A DNA stretch of 64,000 nucleotides from the NCBI RefSeq assembly GCF_001457635.1, contig NZ_LN831051.1:1736001-1800000 (forward strand), read 5' to 3'. The stretch's first letter is position 1, and each line of letters opens with the position of its first letter. The notes below the pieces were generated by a model, which saw nothing but the letters and a program-made list of their open reading frames with translations, did no database searches and had not been told where the DNA came from. Of the stretch, positions 27,924-38,951 are shown in pieces. The stretch comes from Streptococcus pneumoniae. GTDB lineage: Bacteria > Bacillota > Bacilli > Lactobacillales > Streptococcaceae. The position numbers and the translations under genes were made by a program.

Positions 27924-30197
27924 ATGCGTTTTAATCAATATAGTTATATCAATTTTCCAAAAGAAAATGTCTTATCTGAGCTAAAAAAATGTGGCTTTGA
28001 TTTACAAAATACAGCCAATCACAAAGACTCACTTGAAACCTTTTTACGTCGTTTCTTTTTCACTTATCAAGACACCAACTACCCACTTTCTATCCTAGCA
28101 GCTGATAAAAAAACAGACCTGCTGACATTTTTTCAATCAGAAGATGAACTGACAGCAGATATTTTTTATACTGTTGCTTTTCAACTTTTAGGCTTTTCTT
28201 ATTTGGTTGACTTCGAAGATAGTGACGTTTTTCGTAAAGAAACTGGATTTCCCATTATATATGGTGACTTGATTGAAAATCTCTATCAGTTACTCAATAC
28301 TCGCACCAAAAAAGGAAATACTCTTATCGACCAACTTGTTAGTGATGGTCTTATTCCGGAGGATAATGACTACCACTACTTTAACGGCAAGAGTTTGGCT
28401 ACTTTTTCTAACCAGGATGTCATTCGTGAAGTCGTTTACGTTGAGTCTCGTGTCGATACTGACCAAAAAGGGCTATCAGACCTAGTAAAGGTTAGCATTA
28501 TTCGCCCTCGTTTTGATGGAAAAATCCCTGCCATCATGACAGCCAGCCCTTATCATCAGGGAACCAATGACAAGGCTAGTGACAAGGCTCTCTACAAGAT
28601 GGAGGGCGAGCTTGAGGTTAAGCTTCCTCACAAGATTGAGCTAGAGAAACCTCAACTAAATCTCGTCCAACCCCAAGGTCAAGCTGAGCTTATAGCAGAG
28701 GCTGAGGAAAAGCTAACTCACATCAACTCTAGCTATACACTAAACGACTACTTCCTTCCGAGAGGCTTTGCCAATCTCTATGTCTCAGGTGTTGGTACCA
28801 AAGACTCGACAGGTTTCATGACTAATGGAGACTACCAGCAAATCGAGGCTTATAAAAATGTCATCGATTGGCTTAACGGCCGTTGCCGTGCCTTTACTGA
28901 TCACACGCGCCAGCGTCAAGTCAAGGCTGATTGGTCAAACGGAAAAGTTGCTACAACGGGACTTTCCTATCTAGGTACCATGTCCAATGGTCTTGCGACT
29001 ACAGGAGTCGATGGTTTAGAAGTTATCATTGCCGAGGCAGGAATTTCATCATGGTACAACTACTACCGTGAAAACGGTCTGGTGACTAGCCCAGGTGGTT
29101 ATCCAGGTGAGGACTTTGACTCCCTTGCTGAGTTAACCTATTCTCGTAATCTCTTAGCTGGCGACTATATCCGTGGCAATGAAGCTCACCAAGCTGACTT
29201 AGAAAAAGTGAAAGCTCAGCTAGACCGAAAAACTGGGGACTACAATCAGTTTTGGCATGACCGCAATTATCTGCTCAATGCCCATAAAGTAAAGGCAGAG
29301 GTTGTCTTTACTCATGGTTCTCAGGATTGGAATGTCAAACCACTTCATGTTTACCAGATGTTCCATGCTCTTCCTACTCATATACACAAGCATCTCTTTT
29401 TCCATAATGGTGCCCATGTTTACATGAACAATTGGCAATCAATTGACTTCCGTGAGTCCATAAATGCCTTATTAACCAAGAAATTACTAGGACAGGAAAC
29501 AGACTTTCAACTTCCTACTGTTATCTGGCAGGACAATACAGCTCCACAGACTTGGTTATCACTTGATAACTTCGGTGGGCAAGAAAACTGTAAAACCTTC
29601 TCACTTGGTCAAGAAGAGCAAGCTATTCAAAACCAGTACCCAGATAAGGATTTTGAGCGCTATAGTAAGACATACCAAACCTTCAATACAGAGCTCTATC
29701 AAGGGAAAGCTAATCAGATTACTATTAACCTTCCTGTGACTAAAGATCTCCACCTAAACGGTCGCGCTCAGCTCAATCTTCGTATCAAATCCAGTACAAA
29801 CAAGGGGCTCTTATCTGCCCAACTGCTAGAATTTGGGCAAAAGAAATACCTACAACCTTATCCAGCTATTTTAAGTGCTAGAACCATTGATAACGGTCGC
29901 TATCACATGTTGGAAAATCTCTGTGAATTGCCATTTAGACCAGAGGCACAACGAGTCGTGACAAAAGGTTACCTTAATTTACAAAATAGAAATGATTTAC
30001 TGTTAGTAGAGGATATTACTGCAGATGAATGGATGGACGTTCAATTTGAACTGCAGCCAACTATTTACAAGCTAAAAGAAGGAGACACTCTCCGTTTAGT
30101 CCTCTATACTACTGACTTTGAAATCACCATCCGTGACAATACAGACTACCACTTGACTGTCGACCTCGCTCAGTCCATGCTTACCTTACCTTGCTAA
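27924..30197 (+). CDS. pepX: Xaa-Pro dipeptidyl-peptidase
   Basis: Serine peptidase (family S15) that releases X-Pro dipeptides from peptides. 757 residues, the family length. The nucleophile elbow GLSYLG near residue 350, catalytic Asp in [11 protein letters not shown] and His in HNGAHVYMN, and a C-terminal jelly-roll domain (about 560-757) are visible. The gene is followed 16 bases later by an ArgR-type regulator. Ribosome site GGAGG. Confidence 0.95.
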   Translation: MRFNQYSYINFPKENVLSELKKCGFDLQNTANHKDSLETFLRRFFFTYQDTNYPLSILAADKKTDLLTFFQSEDELTADIFYTVAFQLLGFSYLVDFEDSDVFRKETGFPIIYGDLIENLYQLLNTRTKKGNTLIDQLVSDGLIPEDNDYHYFNGKSLATFSNQDVIREVVYVESRVDTDQKGLSDLVKVSIIRPRFDGKIPAIMTASPYHQGTNDKASDKALYKMEGELEVKLPHKIELEKPQLNLVQPQGQAELIAEAEEKLTHINSSYTLNDYFLPRGFANLYVSGVGTKDSTGFMTNGDYQQIEAYKNVIDWLNGRCRAFTDHTRQRQVKADWSNGKVATTGLSYLGTMSNGLATTGVDGLEVIIAEAGISSWYNYYRENGLVTSPGGYPGEDFDSLAELTYSRNLLAGDYIRGNEAHQADLEKVKAQLDRKTGDYNQFWHDRNYLLNAHKVKAEVVFTHGSQDWNVKPLHVYQMFHALPTHIHKHLFFHNGAHVYMNNWQSIDFRESINALLTKKLLGQETDFQLPTVIWQDNTAPQTWLSLDNFGGQENCKTFSLGQEEQAIQNQYPDKDFERYSKTYQTFNTELYQGKANQITINLPVTKDLHLNGRAQLNLRIKSSTNKGLLSAQLLEFGQKKYLQPYPAILSARTIDNGRYHMLENLCELPFRPEAQRVVTKGYLNLQNRNDLLLVEDITADEWMDVQFELQPTIYKLKEGDTLRLVLYTTDFEITIRDNTDYHLTVDLAQSMLTLPC

Positions 30198-30213
30198 AAG
30201 GAGTTACATTATT

Positions 30214-30684
30214 ATGAATAAATCAGAACACCGCCACCAACTTATACGCGCTCTTATCACAAAAAACAAGATTCATACACAGGCTGAGTTGCAAGCCCTT
30301 CTTGCTAAGAACGACATTCAAGTAACCCAGGCAACCCTCTCACGCGACATCAAAAATATGAACCTATCAAAAGTCCGCGAAGAAGATAGCGCTTATTATG
30401 TTCTTAACAATGGTTCCATCTCAAAATGGGAAAAACGTCTCGAACTCTACATGGAAGACGCCCTTGTCTGGATGCGCCCAGTTCAACACCAAGTCCTACT
30501 AAAAACCCTTCCTGGACTGGCTCAATCCTTTGGTTCTATCATTGATACTTTGAGCTTCCCTGACGCTATCGCTACCCTTTGTGGTAATGATGTCTGTCTT
30601 ATCATCTGTGAAGATGCAGATACTGCTCAAAAGTGCTTTGAAGAACTGAAAAAATTCGCCCCACCATTTTTCTTTGAAGAATAA
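30214..30684 (+). CDS. ArgR-family transcriptional regulator
   Basis: 156 residues. N-terminal winged helix (1-70) with ITKNKIHTQAELQALL and TQATLSRDIKNMNL, the usual ArgR/AhrC DNA-contacting region; a C-terminal oligomerisation/arginine-binding domain follows (about 80-150). Several ArgR paralogues occur in streptococci, so this may not be the main arginine repressor. AAAAGGAG precedes the ATG. It is the last gene of the pepX unit. Confidence 0.88.
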   Translation: MNKSEHRHQLIRALITKNKIHTQAELQALLAKNDIQVTQATLSRDIKNMNLSKVREEDSAYYVLNNGSISKWEKRLELYMEDALVWMRPVQHQVLLKTLPGLAQSFGSIIDTLSFPDAIATLCGNDVCLIICEDADTAQKCFEELKKFAPPFFFEE

Positions 30685-30743
30685 TAAATGACTACAACTA
30701 ACAATTATGCTTAAAAAAACTGGTAGAAAGTCTTTAACATCAG

Positions 30744-30794
30744 AAAACGCATAGTATCAAGGGTTTTCAACACTTGATACTATGCGTTTTGCTT
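30744..30794 (+). terminator. Strong hairpin terminator after the ArgR-family gene
   Basis: Perfect 18-bp stem AAAACGCATAGTATCAAG (30744-30761) with its complement (30773-30790); the stem itself ends in TTTT. Confidence 0.88.
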
Positions 30795-30809
30795 TATCCT
30801 AGGAAGATT

Positions 30810-31006
30810 TATACTCTTCGAAAATCTCTTCAATCCGCGTCAACGTCGCCTTGCCGTAGGTATGGTTACTGACTTCGTCAGTTTCATCTACAACCTCAAA
30901 ACCATGTTTTGAGCTGACTTCGTCAGTCTTATCTACAACCTCAAAACAGTGTTTTGAGCAGCCTGCAGCTAATTTCCTAGTTTGCTCTTTGATTTTCATT
31001 GAGTAT
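30810..31006 (+). repeat. BOX element 3 with two boxB units
   Basis: TATACTCTTCGAAAATCTC (boxA), two boxB copies with CTGACTTCGTCAG and CAAAACAGTGTTTTG-type palindromes, and boxC ending TTTGATTTTCATTGAGTAT. The following 31007-31269 holds nothing I can assign. Confidence 0.93.
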
Positions 31007-31269
31007 TATTTCATTTTCTCCTGCAATTGAATTCTTGCTCGGCTTTTTGTTTTCTATTTCTTTAAAATCAAAGTAGCTCTTTTGTTAATAACTCGATCAA
31101 CAAACATCGTGGTACAAGTATCTACTTTGAAATTTATCAGCCACTTAACAACTGATACTGTATTCTAGGAAAACGATGACATTCTTCCTAATAAAACTTC
31201 TCATATATAGCATAAATTTCTACTCTTTTTAATTTTAAATGAGTCTCAGCATGGCAATCACTTTAGAAT

Positions 31270-34200
31270 TTAAGCCGCTTCTCCAGCTCGATTATTGATA
31301 AGTTCAATGATTTGAACAATATTACGAAGTACTGGTAGTTGGTGTTGGAAGAGTAGTTGAACAGAACCATAAGATTTAAACGGCTCTTGCGTTAACACTT
31401 TCGTCTCTAAAAAACCATTTTCTACAATGTAGTCTACAATCAATTTTACAAATGAAATCTGCCTGGCATTAAGATTCTCATCCGACAAAAATTTAGAAAA
31501 AATACGATTGGCAGACTCTCTATCTAAGCAAATAATCTCACGAACCAATCTCGGAATTGCCTTATTTTCATAATGACTTTGGTAGTCTGCTTTACTACCT
31601 AATTTTTCCCAGAGCAATTTTTCAAGTGCAAGCATATCATCAGATGTCAACTTTTTATTATGGTATAGCTTAGAAATGGACTCCTCATCCAGATGAGTTT
31701 TCAAATAATGCTCAACTTTTTCATTGTAAGACCGAAGATCGTTGACCTGCAAAAATGCTGTGGTCTCGTGAACAGTGGAGAGTATACGATCTTCAAAGTT
31801 AACATAGTAGGGTTTACGGTCTGTTTTATCCAAAAACTGTAATAAATCTCGAATAGCAAGACGAATTTTTTCCAAATCAGACAAGTTAACTTCTTTCCAA
31901 AATTCAGGCTCCTGTACTTTCCTGATAATTTCAGCCTGCTCAAAAACCTGCGGGATATTGCCAATAGCAGAAAGAGCTCTAGCCGTCTTCATCACTTGGG
32001 AAATATGAACAGTGGAAGATTTAGCTGTCAGTTGCCCCAACTGAATATGAAGCAACCACAAATCAAATCTCCTCGCCATCTCATCTTCTTTATCTTCATC
32101 AAATAAAAGCGGAGAGAGATTTTTTTGAATGGTTTCACTTGTAACAGCAGTTAGATTCTGCCAACTTTCCAATTTCCTATAGCTATAAACTGTATCTAAA
32201 ACCATACGAACCCTGAAGTCCAACTCATTTAAGCTCTCTATACGACCTTGAAGTTCCGAGACAAGCTGCTGACGGTATGCTCTCGCAAACTGATCTTCTT
32301 GGTATTGGAGTCCCTGAAGTTCTCGAATCAAGTCCACTTTGATATTAAATAAACGCTGAGTCAACGAAACAATGTGACGACCCTCTCCATCTCTTGGATC
32401 TGCACGAAAATAATCAAAATTGTCCCCATAATCAAATACCAAGAAGTTTTCCTTATCCTGCTCAGGTCCAAATAAATCTTTACACAGACGGGTTCCTCGA
32501 CCAATCATCTGCCAAAACTTAGTTTTAGAGCGTACTTTCTTGAAGAAGACTAAATTAACAACCTCTGGTACATCAATACCTGTATCTAACATATCTACAG
32601 AAATCGCAATTTGAGGATACTTCTCCTTAATTTTAAAATCATCAATCAAGGTCTGATAATGCTTAATACTATAATCAATTACCTGAGCATAGTCGCTCCC
32701 TTTTTCAGGATAGCGGTTGTTAAAAATACCTCTGATATATTCCGCATGATCATGATTTTTAGCAAAAATAATAGTTTTACCAATTTCATCACCCGAGGCT
32801 GTCTGAATTCCTCTTGTCATGAGTTCATTTAAAACAATTTCTACTGTACTTTTATTGAAAATAAAGGAATTAAATACACTCCCATCAATATCTTTTTCAC
32901 AGCTATCGTCTTCAAATTTGCTATCAAAATGTTCCTTTTCTTCTTTGGACAAATCATCATAATGTAGACCATCCGTAGGTAGTTTCAGTTTGGTTTCGAT
33001 AGAATGATAGGCTACTAAATATCCGTCTTTAACAGCCTCTTCCAAATCATATGCATATGTTGGAACCCCATTCTCCAAATTAAAGAATCCATAGGTGTTT
33101 TTATCTAAATCTTGACGCGGAGTAGCTGTTAAGCCTACAATCCTTGCATCAAAATAATCAAAAATGGACTTGTATTTCTGATAAATAGAACGGTGAGATT
33201 CGTCAATTATGATAAGGTCAAAATGCCCAACAGTGAAAGGGCGTTGATTTACTTCTTCTTGACCACTAATCGCTCCAATCATGGTCGGATAAGTTGAAAA
33301 GACCATGCGACTTGATTGAGCTCCTTCTTTATCTTCTAAGAAGTTACAAACGGAAAGATCTGGGAGTAATTTTCTAAACGAATCATATGCTTGCTTAACC
33401 AAGGAAGTTCTATCGGCTAAGAAGAGAACGTTTTTTACCCAGTTATGACGTGATAAGATATCAACTAGAGAAACTGCTGTACGAGTTTTCCCAGCCCCAG
33501 TTGCCATAACCAAAAGTGCCTGTCTACGATGATCAGAGAAAGCTTCACAAACGCTTGCAATCGCATGTTTTTGGTAGTGACGCCCGGAAATATCATCTCT
33601 AATTTTACTAGAAATATCCTCAAGTGGTTTTTGAAGATGACGTCTATCCATCACTAATTGCAATTCTTCTTGAGAGTAAAAGCCTGCAATCTGGCGTCGG
33701 TTCGGACCATCAAGTATATAGTGCTTCAACCCATTTGTAATAAAGCAAATTGGCTGATAGCCGATATGTTTCTCAAGAGCTTCAGCATATTCTTTGACCT
33801 GTACTTCCCCTACTTCTGGATTGACAGAGGCTTTTTTAGCCTCTACAATCGCTAAAATTTTCCCATTTTTACCATAAAGTACATAGTCACAGTAACCAAT
33901 TCCTGAACCGTGCTTGAGACCATCAACGGCTATCTCAACACGACAGTTTTCTTCAAATATCCATCCTGCTAAACGGAGATCGATATCAATAAAGAGCTTT
34001 CTTGTCTCTGCCTCAGATAATTGTTCAATATGGAAAGGCACATCTTGCCGTTGCGCTGCAGTCTCACGTTTTTCAGTATAAGTCTCTTGAACTTCTACGG
34101 ACTGAGCAGCCATCTGTTCATGAAAATCAGGCAGTTCTGGTAAACTGTCTTGTAACTTTATCATAGATTGTGGAGTTTCTCGGTATTTGATGTTTGCTGA

Positions 34201-34620
34201 AAGTGGTAAGCACTTCTCATCAAAATAACGCTCCACAAATTCATTGCTGTAACAATAATCGATAAAATTAACAAACTGATACAAATGATGTAAAGCTAAA
34301 ATCGCTTCTCGTTCCTTAATTTCACCACCATGAGCAGCATGGTTTCCCCACCGAATCAACAGAACTATCTGCTTGTGGAGTTCAGAATCTACGATATCCC
34401 TAAAATCATCATCCCATACTAAAGAAGATAGAGTAGCACGATAGGGAGCTTCTAAATATGAATCGTGACTATATATCCAATGGACAGCCTGCTCCAAAGC
34501 ACGACGCGCCATAAAGGCAGTAGCCACAGTTGATGTAGCAATCATATTTTCAGCTTCAATGCAAGGTTTTGAAAAAGATTCATATTCGTCATTTTTTAAA
34601 AGAAAGCTAAAATTTCCCAT
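31270..34620 (-). CDS. hsdR: Type I restriction enzyme, R subunit
   Basis: 1116 residues. An N-terminal helical domain (1-160), a nuclease domain with VEAKK (E260, K262), then a superfamily 2 motor: ATGAGKT Walker A (373-379), IIDESHRS (DEAH-type), GLTATPR and a QMIGRGTRL helicase motif. It cuts DNA after translocation when the HsdM/HsdS target is unmethylated. It is the last gene of hsdM-hsdS-hsdR, 29 bases after hsdS. It appears intact. Confidence 0.95.
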   Translation of the reverse strand: MGNFSFLLKNDEYESFSKPCIEAENMIATSTVATAFMARRALEQAVHWIYSHDSYLEAPYRATLSSLVWDDDFRDIVDSELHKQIVLLIRWGNHAAHGGEIKEREAILALHHLYQFVNFIDYCYSNEFVERYFDEKCLPLSANIKYRETPQSMIKLQDSLPELPDFHEQMAAQSVEVQETYTEKRETAAQRQDVPFHIEQLSEAETRKLFIDIDLRLAGWIFEENCRVEIAVDGLKHGSGIGYCDYVLYGKNGKILAIVEAKKASVNPEVGEVQVKEYAEALEKHIGYQPICFITNGLKHYILDGPNRRQIAGFYSQEELQLVMDRRHLQKPLEDISSKIRDDISGRHYQKHAIASVCEAFSDHRRQALLVMATGAGKTRTAVSLVDILSRHNWVKNVLFLADRTSLVKQAYDSFRKLLPDLSVCNFLEDKEGAQSSRMVFSTYPTMIGAISGQEEVNQRPFTVGHFDLIIIDESHRSIYQKYKSIFDYFDARIVGLTATPRQDLDKNTYGFFNLENGVPTYAYDLEEAVKDGYLVAYHSIETKLKLPTDGLHYDDLSKEEKEHFDSKFEDDSCEKDIDGSVFNSFIFNKSTVEIVLNELMTRGIQTASGDEIGKTIIFAKNHDHAEYIRGIFNNRYPEKGSDYAQVIDYSIKHYQTLIDDFKIKEKYPQIAISVDMLDTGIDVPEVVNLVFFKKVRSKTKFWQMIGRGTRLCKDLFGPEQDKENFLVFDYGDNFDYFRADPRDGEGRHIVSLTQRLFNIKVDLIRELQGLQYQEDQFARAYRQQLVSELQGRIESLNELDFRVRMVLDTVYSYRKLESWQNLTAVTSETIQKNLSPLLFDEDKEDEMARRFDLWLLHIQLGQLTAKSSTVHISQVMKTARALSAIGNIPQVFEQAEIIRKVQEPEFWKEVNLSDLEKIRLAIRDLLQFLDKTDRKPYYVNFEDRILSTVHETTAFLQVNDLRSYNEKVEHYLKTHLDEESISKLYHNKKLTSDDMLALEKLLWEKLGSKADYQSHYENKAIPRLVREIICLDRESANRIFSKFLSDENLNARQISFVKLIVDYIVENGFLETKVLTQEPFKSYGSVQLLFQHQLPVLRNIVQIIELINNRAGEAA

Positions 34621-34649
34621 TTTTTTCTCACTTTAAACAAATAGTTTAG

Positions 34650-35759
34650 CTATATTATACTAAATTTCAAGCTATTTCTCCACACTTTTATAGCTATCTC
34701 ACAAGCAAATTGTGATTTGTCGACCAGGACTACAAAGTCTGCGAACTCATTTTGGAGGGCTAGTGGGGGGAGGGGGAGAAGTATTTTTTTTAATTTTGTA
34801 ATTGGTAACTGAGGCTGAGCACTTCCTGATATCACTCGACTATAATTATTATTCCTTAAAACATGGATAATAAATTTCTGATTTAGATTTGGTGTCTTGG
34901 GACGTAATATTACCATACCTGAATTTATACGTAAATGTTTATATTTTATTAATTCATCGTAGTACGCTACATTTCCAACAGTACCTCTTGTTGTCAAGAC
35001 TATATCATAACGCTCAAGTTTGCCTTTTCGAAGTAATTTATCCTTTGTTTTAGTGATAAATTGCTTTGTATCGAATGAAAATCCGTTTTTAGTAACATTC
35101 TTTGTATTTAAAAATAAACAGTACTCCTCACTAAACAACTCATCTGATTTAGGATAATTTTTGCCCCTATCACCATCTATAATATCAAATAAGTTATCAA
35201 TGCTTTCAAATATTTTATTTTCCCCAAACATCTCGTTAAATCGGGATTTGACGAGCAAGTTTAGTTCATCTAACTGCAATTTTCTTTTAGTAATAAGCCT
35301 TTTAATCGTATTAAGAATACAGATAATGTTCTCTTGTTCTTCGATACCTAGCAATTCTAATTGTAAATCAAGTAATATATTCTTGTTTAAATGAGGAATT
35401 GTTGCACCTGTTGAATGATCTCGTAAATACTGCGATTTACTTTCCAAAAAGACTCCCAAGTAATCTGATATAATTTTTTCTTTGTATCGCTCATTCTTTT
35501 TTAAGACCGTAATTGTACTACCAACAGCTCCCGATAATCCATAACCAACTGTTCCTGCATTAGCTCCATCCCATGCTATCAGAATATCATCTGGGAGTGC
35601 TTCAGTCATATTTAAACTTTCAGTGAATTTTAAATTATTATTATTTCTTAAATCATCTATTTGAATATAACGTTGGCTTAGAGTTGTTTGTTCAGCAAGT
35701 ACAGTGGCTTTCTTGCCTTTTTTTAGAGATAAGACTTCCCCCAACTTCACTTTTTTCAT
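34650..35759 (-). CDS. hsdS: Type I restriction specificity subunit
   Basis: 369 residues with two target-recognition domains: TRD1 about 1-140 (MKKVKLGEVLSLKKGKKATV start), a central coiled-coil spacer (IICILNTIKRLITKRKLQLD), TRD2 about 185-330, and a second conserved helix (LPPLALQNEFADFVVLVDKS). The target sequence cannot be read from this. Only one hsdS is present; related loci in pneumococcus carry extra hsdS pieces and a recombinase. It starts 12 bases after hsdM. Confidence 0.93.
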   Translation of the reverse strand: MKKVKLGEVLSLKKGKKATVLAEQTTLSQRYIQIDDLRNNNNLKFTESLNMTEALPDDILIAWDGANAGTVGYGLSGAVGSTITVLKKNERYKEKIISDYLGVFLESKSQYLRDHSTGATIPHLNKNILLDLQLELLGIEEQENIICILNTIKRLITKRKLQLDELNLLVKSRFNEMFGENKIFESIDNLFDIIDGDRGKNYPKSDELFSEEYCLFLNTKNVTKNGFSFDTKQFITKTKDKLLRKGKLERYDIVLTTRGTVGNVAYYDELIKYKHLRINSGMVILRPKTPNLNQKFIIHVLRNNNYSRVISGSAQPQLPITKLKKILLPLPPLALQNEFADFVVLVDKSQFACEIAIKVWRNSLKFSII

Positions 35760-35771
35760 ACAGCCACCTCT

Positions 35772-37265
35772 CTACTTGAGTAATTTTTCTAATTCAGCCA
35801 AGCCAGCTTGAATTTCTTTTTCTAAATCATTGATTTTCTTTAAGATGACCTCTGTTGGTTCATACTCAACTTTTTCATACTCAATCTCTTTATATTTATT
35901 GATAGACAAATCATAATCATTTTCCTTTATCTCAGCAACTGGAACAAAGAAAGATTGATCCGTTCTCTGACGTTCTGCTTCTTTTTCAAGATGATGAAAG
36001 CGTTCGATAATATCTGGAATATCATTGTCGCTAATCGGTTGTCGCTTATCATCCAAACTTAAACCATCCGCTTTCATATCGTAAAACCAGACTTTGTCAG
36101 TACCACCATTACCAGTTTTTGTAAAGATGAGAATGGCAGTTGAAACTCCAGCATAAGGCTTGAACACACCACTAGGCATTGAGATTACAGCATCAAGCTT
36201 ATGATTCTCTACAATTTCCTGACGAATTCCTTTATGAGCTTTAGACGAACCAAAAAGGACACCATCAGGTACGATAACTGCTGCTCGTCCACCTGGTTTT
36301 AAAGTTCGCAAGAAAAGAGAAAGAAAGAGTAATTCTGTTTTTTTGGTTTTTACGGTTGCAAGAAGGTCATTAGAGGTTGAATTGTAGTCAAGTGAGCCCT
36401 TAAAAGGAGGATTTGCTAAAACCAAAGTATATTTATCGGCTTCTTCATTATCTTGAGACAGCGAGTCAAGGTAACTGATTTGTGGATTTTCTACTCCATG
36501 TAGCATCATGTTCATCGCCCCAAGTCTCAACATAGTCGTATCCGTATCATTTCCATGAAACATCTGATTATGAAAATGATTGATATTATCTGTATTGGTT
36601 TCCCATTCATCTTTCTTACGCTTTAAGTAACGGCTAGCAGATACTAAGAAGCCAGCAGAACCCATAGCGGGATCTGAGATGATATCTTTGATAGTCGGTT
36701 GCATCAACTCAACCATCATATCGATGATGTGACGAGGTGTACGGAACTGTCCATTTTTACCTGCGGTCGACAATTTTGATAACAGATATTCATAGATATC
36801 TCCGATATCAGTAATACTTTGTTTGTCATTATCAAAATCTACATCTAATCCCCTAGTTGGAAAAACATCTAAGATAGAAATTGCCTTTTGAAGCGTAGCA
36901 GGTTTATTTATTTGAAAAATAGCTTCTCGCATATATCGTGAAAAGGCTGTATCATCTGTATCCCCCTTGAGATTTTTAATAAACGGAAAAATCTCCTGAG
37001 TCATTAAACGATAAACTTCCTGAGCATCTCCTATATTTTTAAAAGTTGACCAACGGTATTCAGGTTTATCTTTTGGAAAAACTCCCTCATAAGGAATCCC
37101 TAGAAATTCAGCATCACTTTCACGTCCAAGCTCGACACTATCCAAATCTTTCATAAATAAGAGATAAGTCAACTGTTCAATATTTGTTAAAGGATTTGCG
37201 TTTCCTTCTGTCCAAAGAATTTCCCACAGCTGATCGATTTTATTTTTTAATTCGCCTGTAATCAT
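35772..37265 (-). CDS. hsdM: Type I N6-adenine methyltransferase subunit
   Basis: 497 residues. Helical N-terminal domain (1-130), then the SAM-binding fold: DPAMGSAGF (198-206), the adenine methylase motif IV NPPF (285-288), and FRTPRHI before it. It forms the modification complex with HsdS and the restriction complex with HsdR. First gene of the operon; BOX element 4 lies upstream. Confidence 0.95.
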   Translation of the reverse strand: MITGELKNKIDQLWEILWTEGNANPLTNIEQLTYLLFMKDLDSVELGRESDAEFLGIPYEGVFPKDKPEYRWSTFKNIGDAQEVYRLMTQEIFPFIKNLKGDTDDTAFSRYMREAIFQINKPATLQKAISILDVFPTRGLDVDFDNDKQSITDIGDIYEYLLSKLSTAGKNGQFRTPRHIIDMMVELMQPTIKDIISDPAMGSAGFLVSASRYLKRKKDEWETNTDNINHFHNQMFHGNDTDTTMLRLGAMNMMLHGVENPQISYLDSLSQDNEEADKYTLVLANPPFKGSLDYNSTSNDLLATVKTKKTELLFLSLFLRTLKPGGRAAVIVPDGVLFGSSKAHKGIRQEIVENHKLDAVISMPSGVFKPYAGVSTAILIFTKTGNGGTDKVWFYDMKADGLSLDDKRQPISDNDIPDIIERFHHLEKEAERQRTDQSFFVPVAEIKENDYDLSINKYKEIEYEKVEYEPTEVILKKINDLEKEIQAGLAELEKLLK

Positions 37266-37367
37266 ATCTTCCCTTTTCTTTAGTTTTTAAAACTTAGTAA
37301 TATCATTATTTTATCAGATTTCAAACAAAGCTTCAATTAACTATATCTATGCGTCACCTGAATATTT

Positions 37368-37520
37368 TATACTCTTCGAAAATCTCTTCAAACCACGTCA
37401 GCTTCACCTTGCCGTAGGTATATGATACTGACTCTGTCAGTTCTATCCACAACCTCAAAACAGTGTTTTGAGAAACCTGCGGCTAGCTTCCTAGTTTGCT
37501 CTTTGATTTTCATTGAATAT
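37368..37520 (+). repeat. BOX element 4 with one boxB
   Basis: boxA TATACTCTTCGAAAATCTC, one boxB whose palindrome reads CTGACTCTGTCAG (altered from CTTCG), and boxC ending GATTTTCATTGAATAT. Between this BOX and the terminator at 37737 (37521-37736) I see no gene. Confidence 0.92.
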
Positions 37521-37736
37521 TAATAGACTTGTTTGGTATCTTGAAAACTATATCGTATAGGTGTCGTCATGGATCCTTTTAGCTGATTTAAGGATACGCA
37601 AACACAATACTATGACTCAATTGAAATATTAAAATTTAATTTCTGACCACCTAATCCTGCTTCAAATAGTTATCGAACAAGTTTTATGATAGCTACCTTG
37701 TTGGGATGCTCTTATTTTTTATCAGACAAAACAAAA

Positions 37737-37764
37737 GGATTAAGGGAGTTAATTTCCTTAATCC
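37737..37764 (-). terminator. Terminator after the ATP-grasp gene
   Basis: Stem GGATTAAGG/CCTTAATCC (37737-37745 with 37756-37764), followed on the minus strand by TTTTGTTTTG, just past the ATP-grasp stop. Confidence 0.8.
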
Positions 37765-37772
37765 GATAGTTC

Positions 37773-38939
37773 TTATTCTTGACGTTGTCCGAAATCTGCA
37801 ATCATCTGCTCCATTTCTTGTCGACTCGGAGTGGTCAGCATATACAGGTAATCTCCTTGAAGTTCCGCGAAGGCAGCTGGCATGACTTTTTTAACCTTGA
37901 ACTGCTGGCTATATTTGGCAAGCAAATCCTCTTCTGAATAAACATAGTGAGCATTTGCACGGCGAGAAGTAGCCAAACAATACTGAGTTTCAAAGTCTGA
38001 CGCCGGGAACTCCTCTCCTGCGACAATAGCTGCATAGCCACGATAAAGGTCCAAGGAATGAGCAAAGTTATAAACATCAATGGTAAAACCACCTGCAGGG
38101 CGGTTATTGTACTCGATGGTAATATAATCGTCCCCCTCACGGAAGAACTCAATATGGAAAAACCGTTCTTTCATACCAAATTCTTTGACAATTGCTTCCC
38201 CATACTTGCGCAGTTTAGGATCCATATCCTTGAGCACATAATAAGAATTGTCCATCTTATAAATCATGAGGTCAAGCGGTGTATAGGCGTAGTCAAAGGT
38301 TGTTGAGAAGACAATCTTTCCATCCTTGTCCACGAGCCCGTCAAAGGTACAGATTTCGCTGGAAGTGACAAATTTTTCAAAGAAATAAAGGGTTGAATGG
38401 TCCCATTCTTGCTTGAAGTGATTGATATCGTCTTCTGTCTCAAGTTTAAAGGTTGCGGCTGCTCCCACTCCATTATCAGGTTTGGCAATCATTGGAAGAC
38501 CGATTTCTTTCACTGCTTGATCAACATCTGCTTCCGTCTTGATAACAGCTCCAGGTACCACAGGAACACCTGCTTTTTTGAAAAGTTTCTTCATTTCAGA
38601 CTTATATTTCGTCTTTTTGAGATCCTCTGGTTTGGCACCAAAAACATTGAATTGTTCTCTGAGTGTTGCGTCTAGCTCAAGCCAGTATTCATTGTGAGAC
38701 TCGATGCGGCCAATTGGACCATGTTTATAAAAGAGAAAAGCAACTGCACGTTTGACTTCATCTATGTTCTCAAGATTATCAACACGAAAATACTCGGTCA
38801 AGCTATTGCGCAAGGGCTCATCCAATTGCTCGTAAGACTCTTGACCAATTCCCAAGACTGTGATGCCTTTATTAGCTAGTTCGATGGTAAACTGTTGAAA
38901 GTTTTGTGGATAGTAGGGAGAAATAACAAGGTAATTCAT
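37773..38939 (-). CDS. ATP-grasp domain protein (carboxylate-amine ligase type)
   Basis: 388 residues. N-terminal pre-ATP-grasp domain (MNYLVISPYYPQN), ATP-grasp core about 110-310 with MIAKPDNGVGAAATF (phosphate/ATP-binding loop) and EYNNRPAGGFTIDVYN (metal-binding end). Such enzymes couple ATP hydrolysis to peptide-like bond formation; the substrate is unknown. It lies downstream of two esterases in the same direction (gap of 12 bases), which suggests one unit. Confidence 0.88.
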   Translation of the reverse strand: MNYLVISPYYPQNFQQFTIELANKGITVLGIGQESYEQLDEPLRNSLTEYFRVDNLENIDEVKRAVAFLFYKHGPIGRIESHNEYWLELDATLREQFNVFGAKPEDLKKTKYKSEMKKLFKKAGVPVVPGAVIKTEADVDQAVKEIGLPMIAKPDNGVGAAATFKLETEDDINHFKQEWDHSTLYFFEKFVTSSEICTFDGLVDKDGKIVFSTTFDYAYTPLDLMIYKMDNSYYVLKDMDPKLRKYGEAIVKEFGMKERFFHIEFFREGDDYITIEYNNRPAGGFTIDVYNFAHSLDLYRGYAAIVAGEEFPASDFETQYCLATSRRANAHYVYSEEDLLAKYSQQFKVKKVMPAAFAELQGDYLYMLTTPSRQEMEQMIADFGQRQE

Positions 38940-38951
38940 AGGTAACTCCTT

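Noticed and set aside
30799..30999. 66-codon minus-strand ORF
   Set aside because: It lies wholly in BOX element 3 and consists of the translated boxB repeats.
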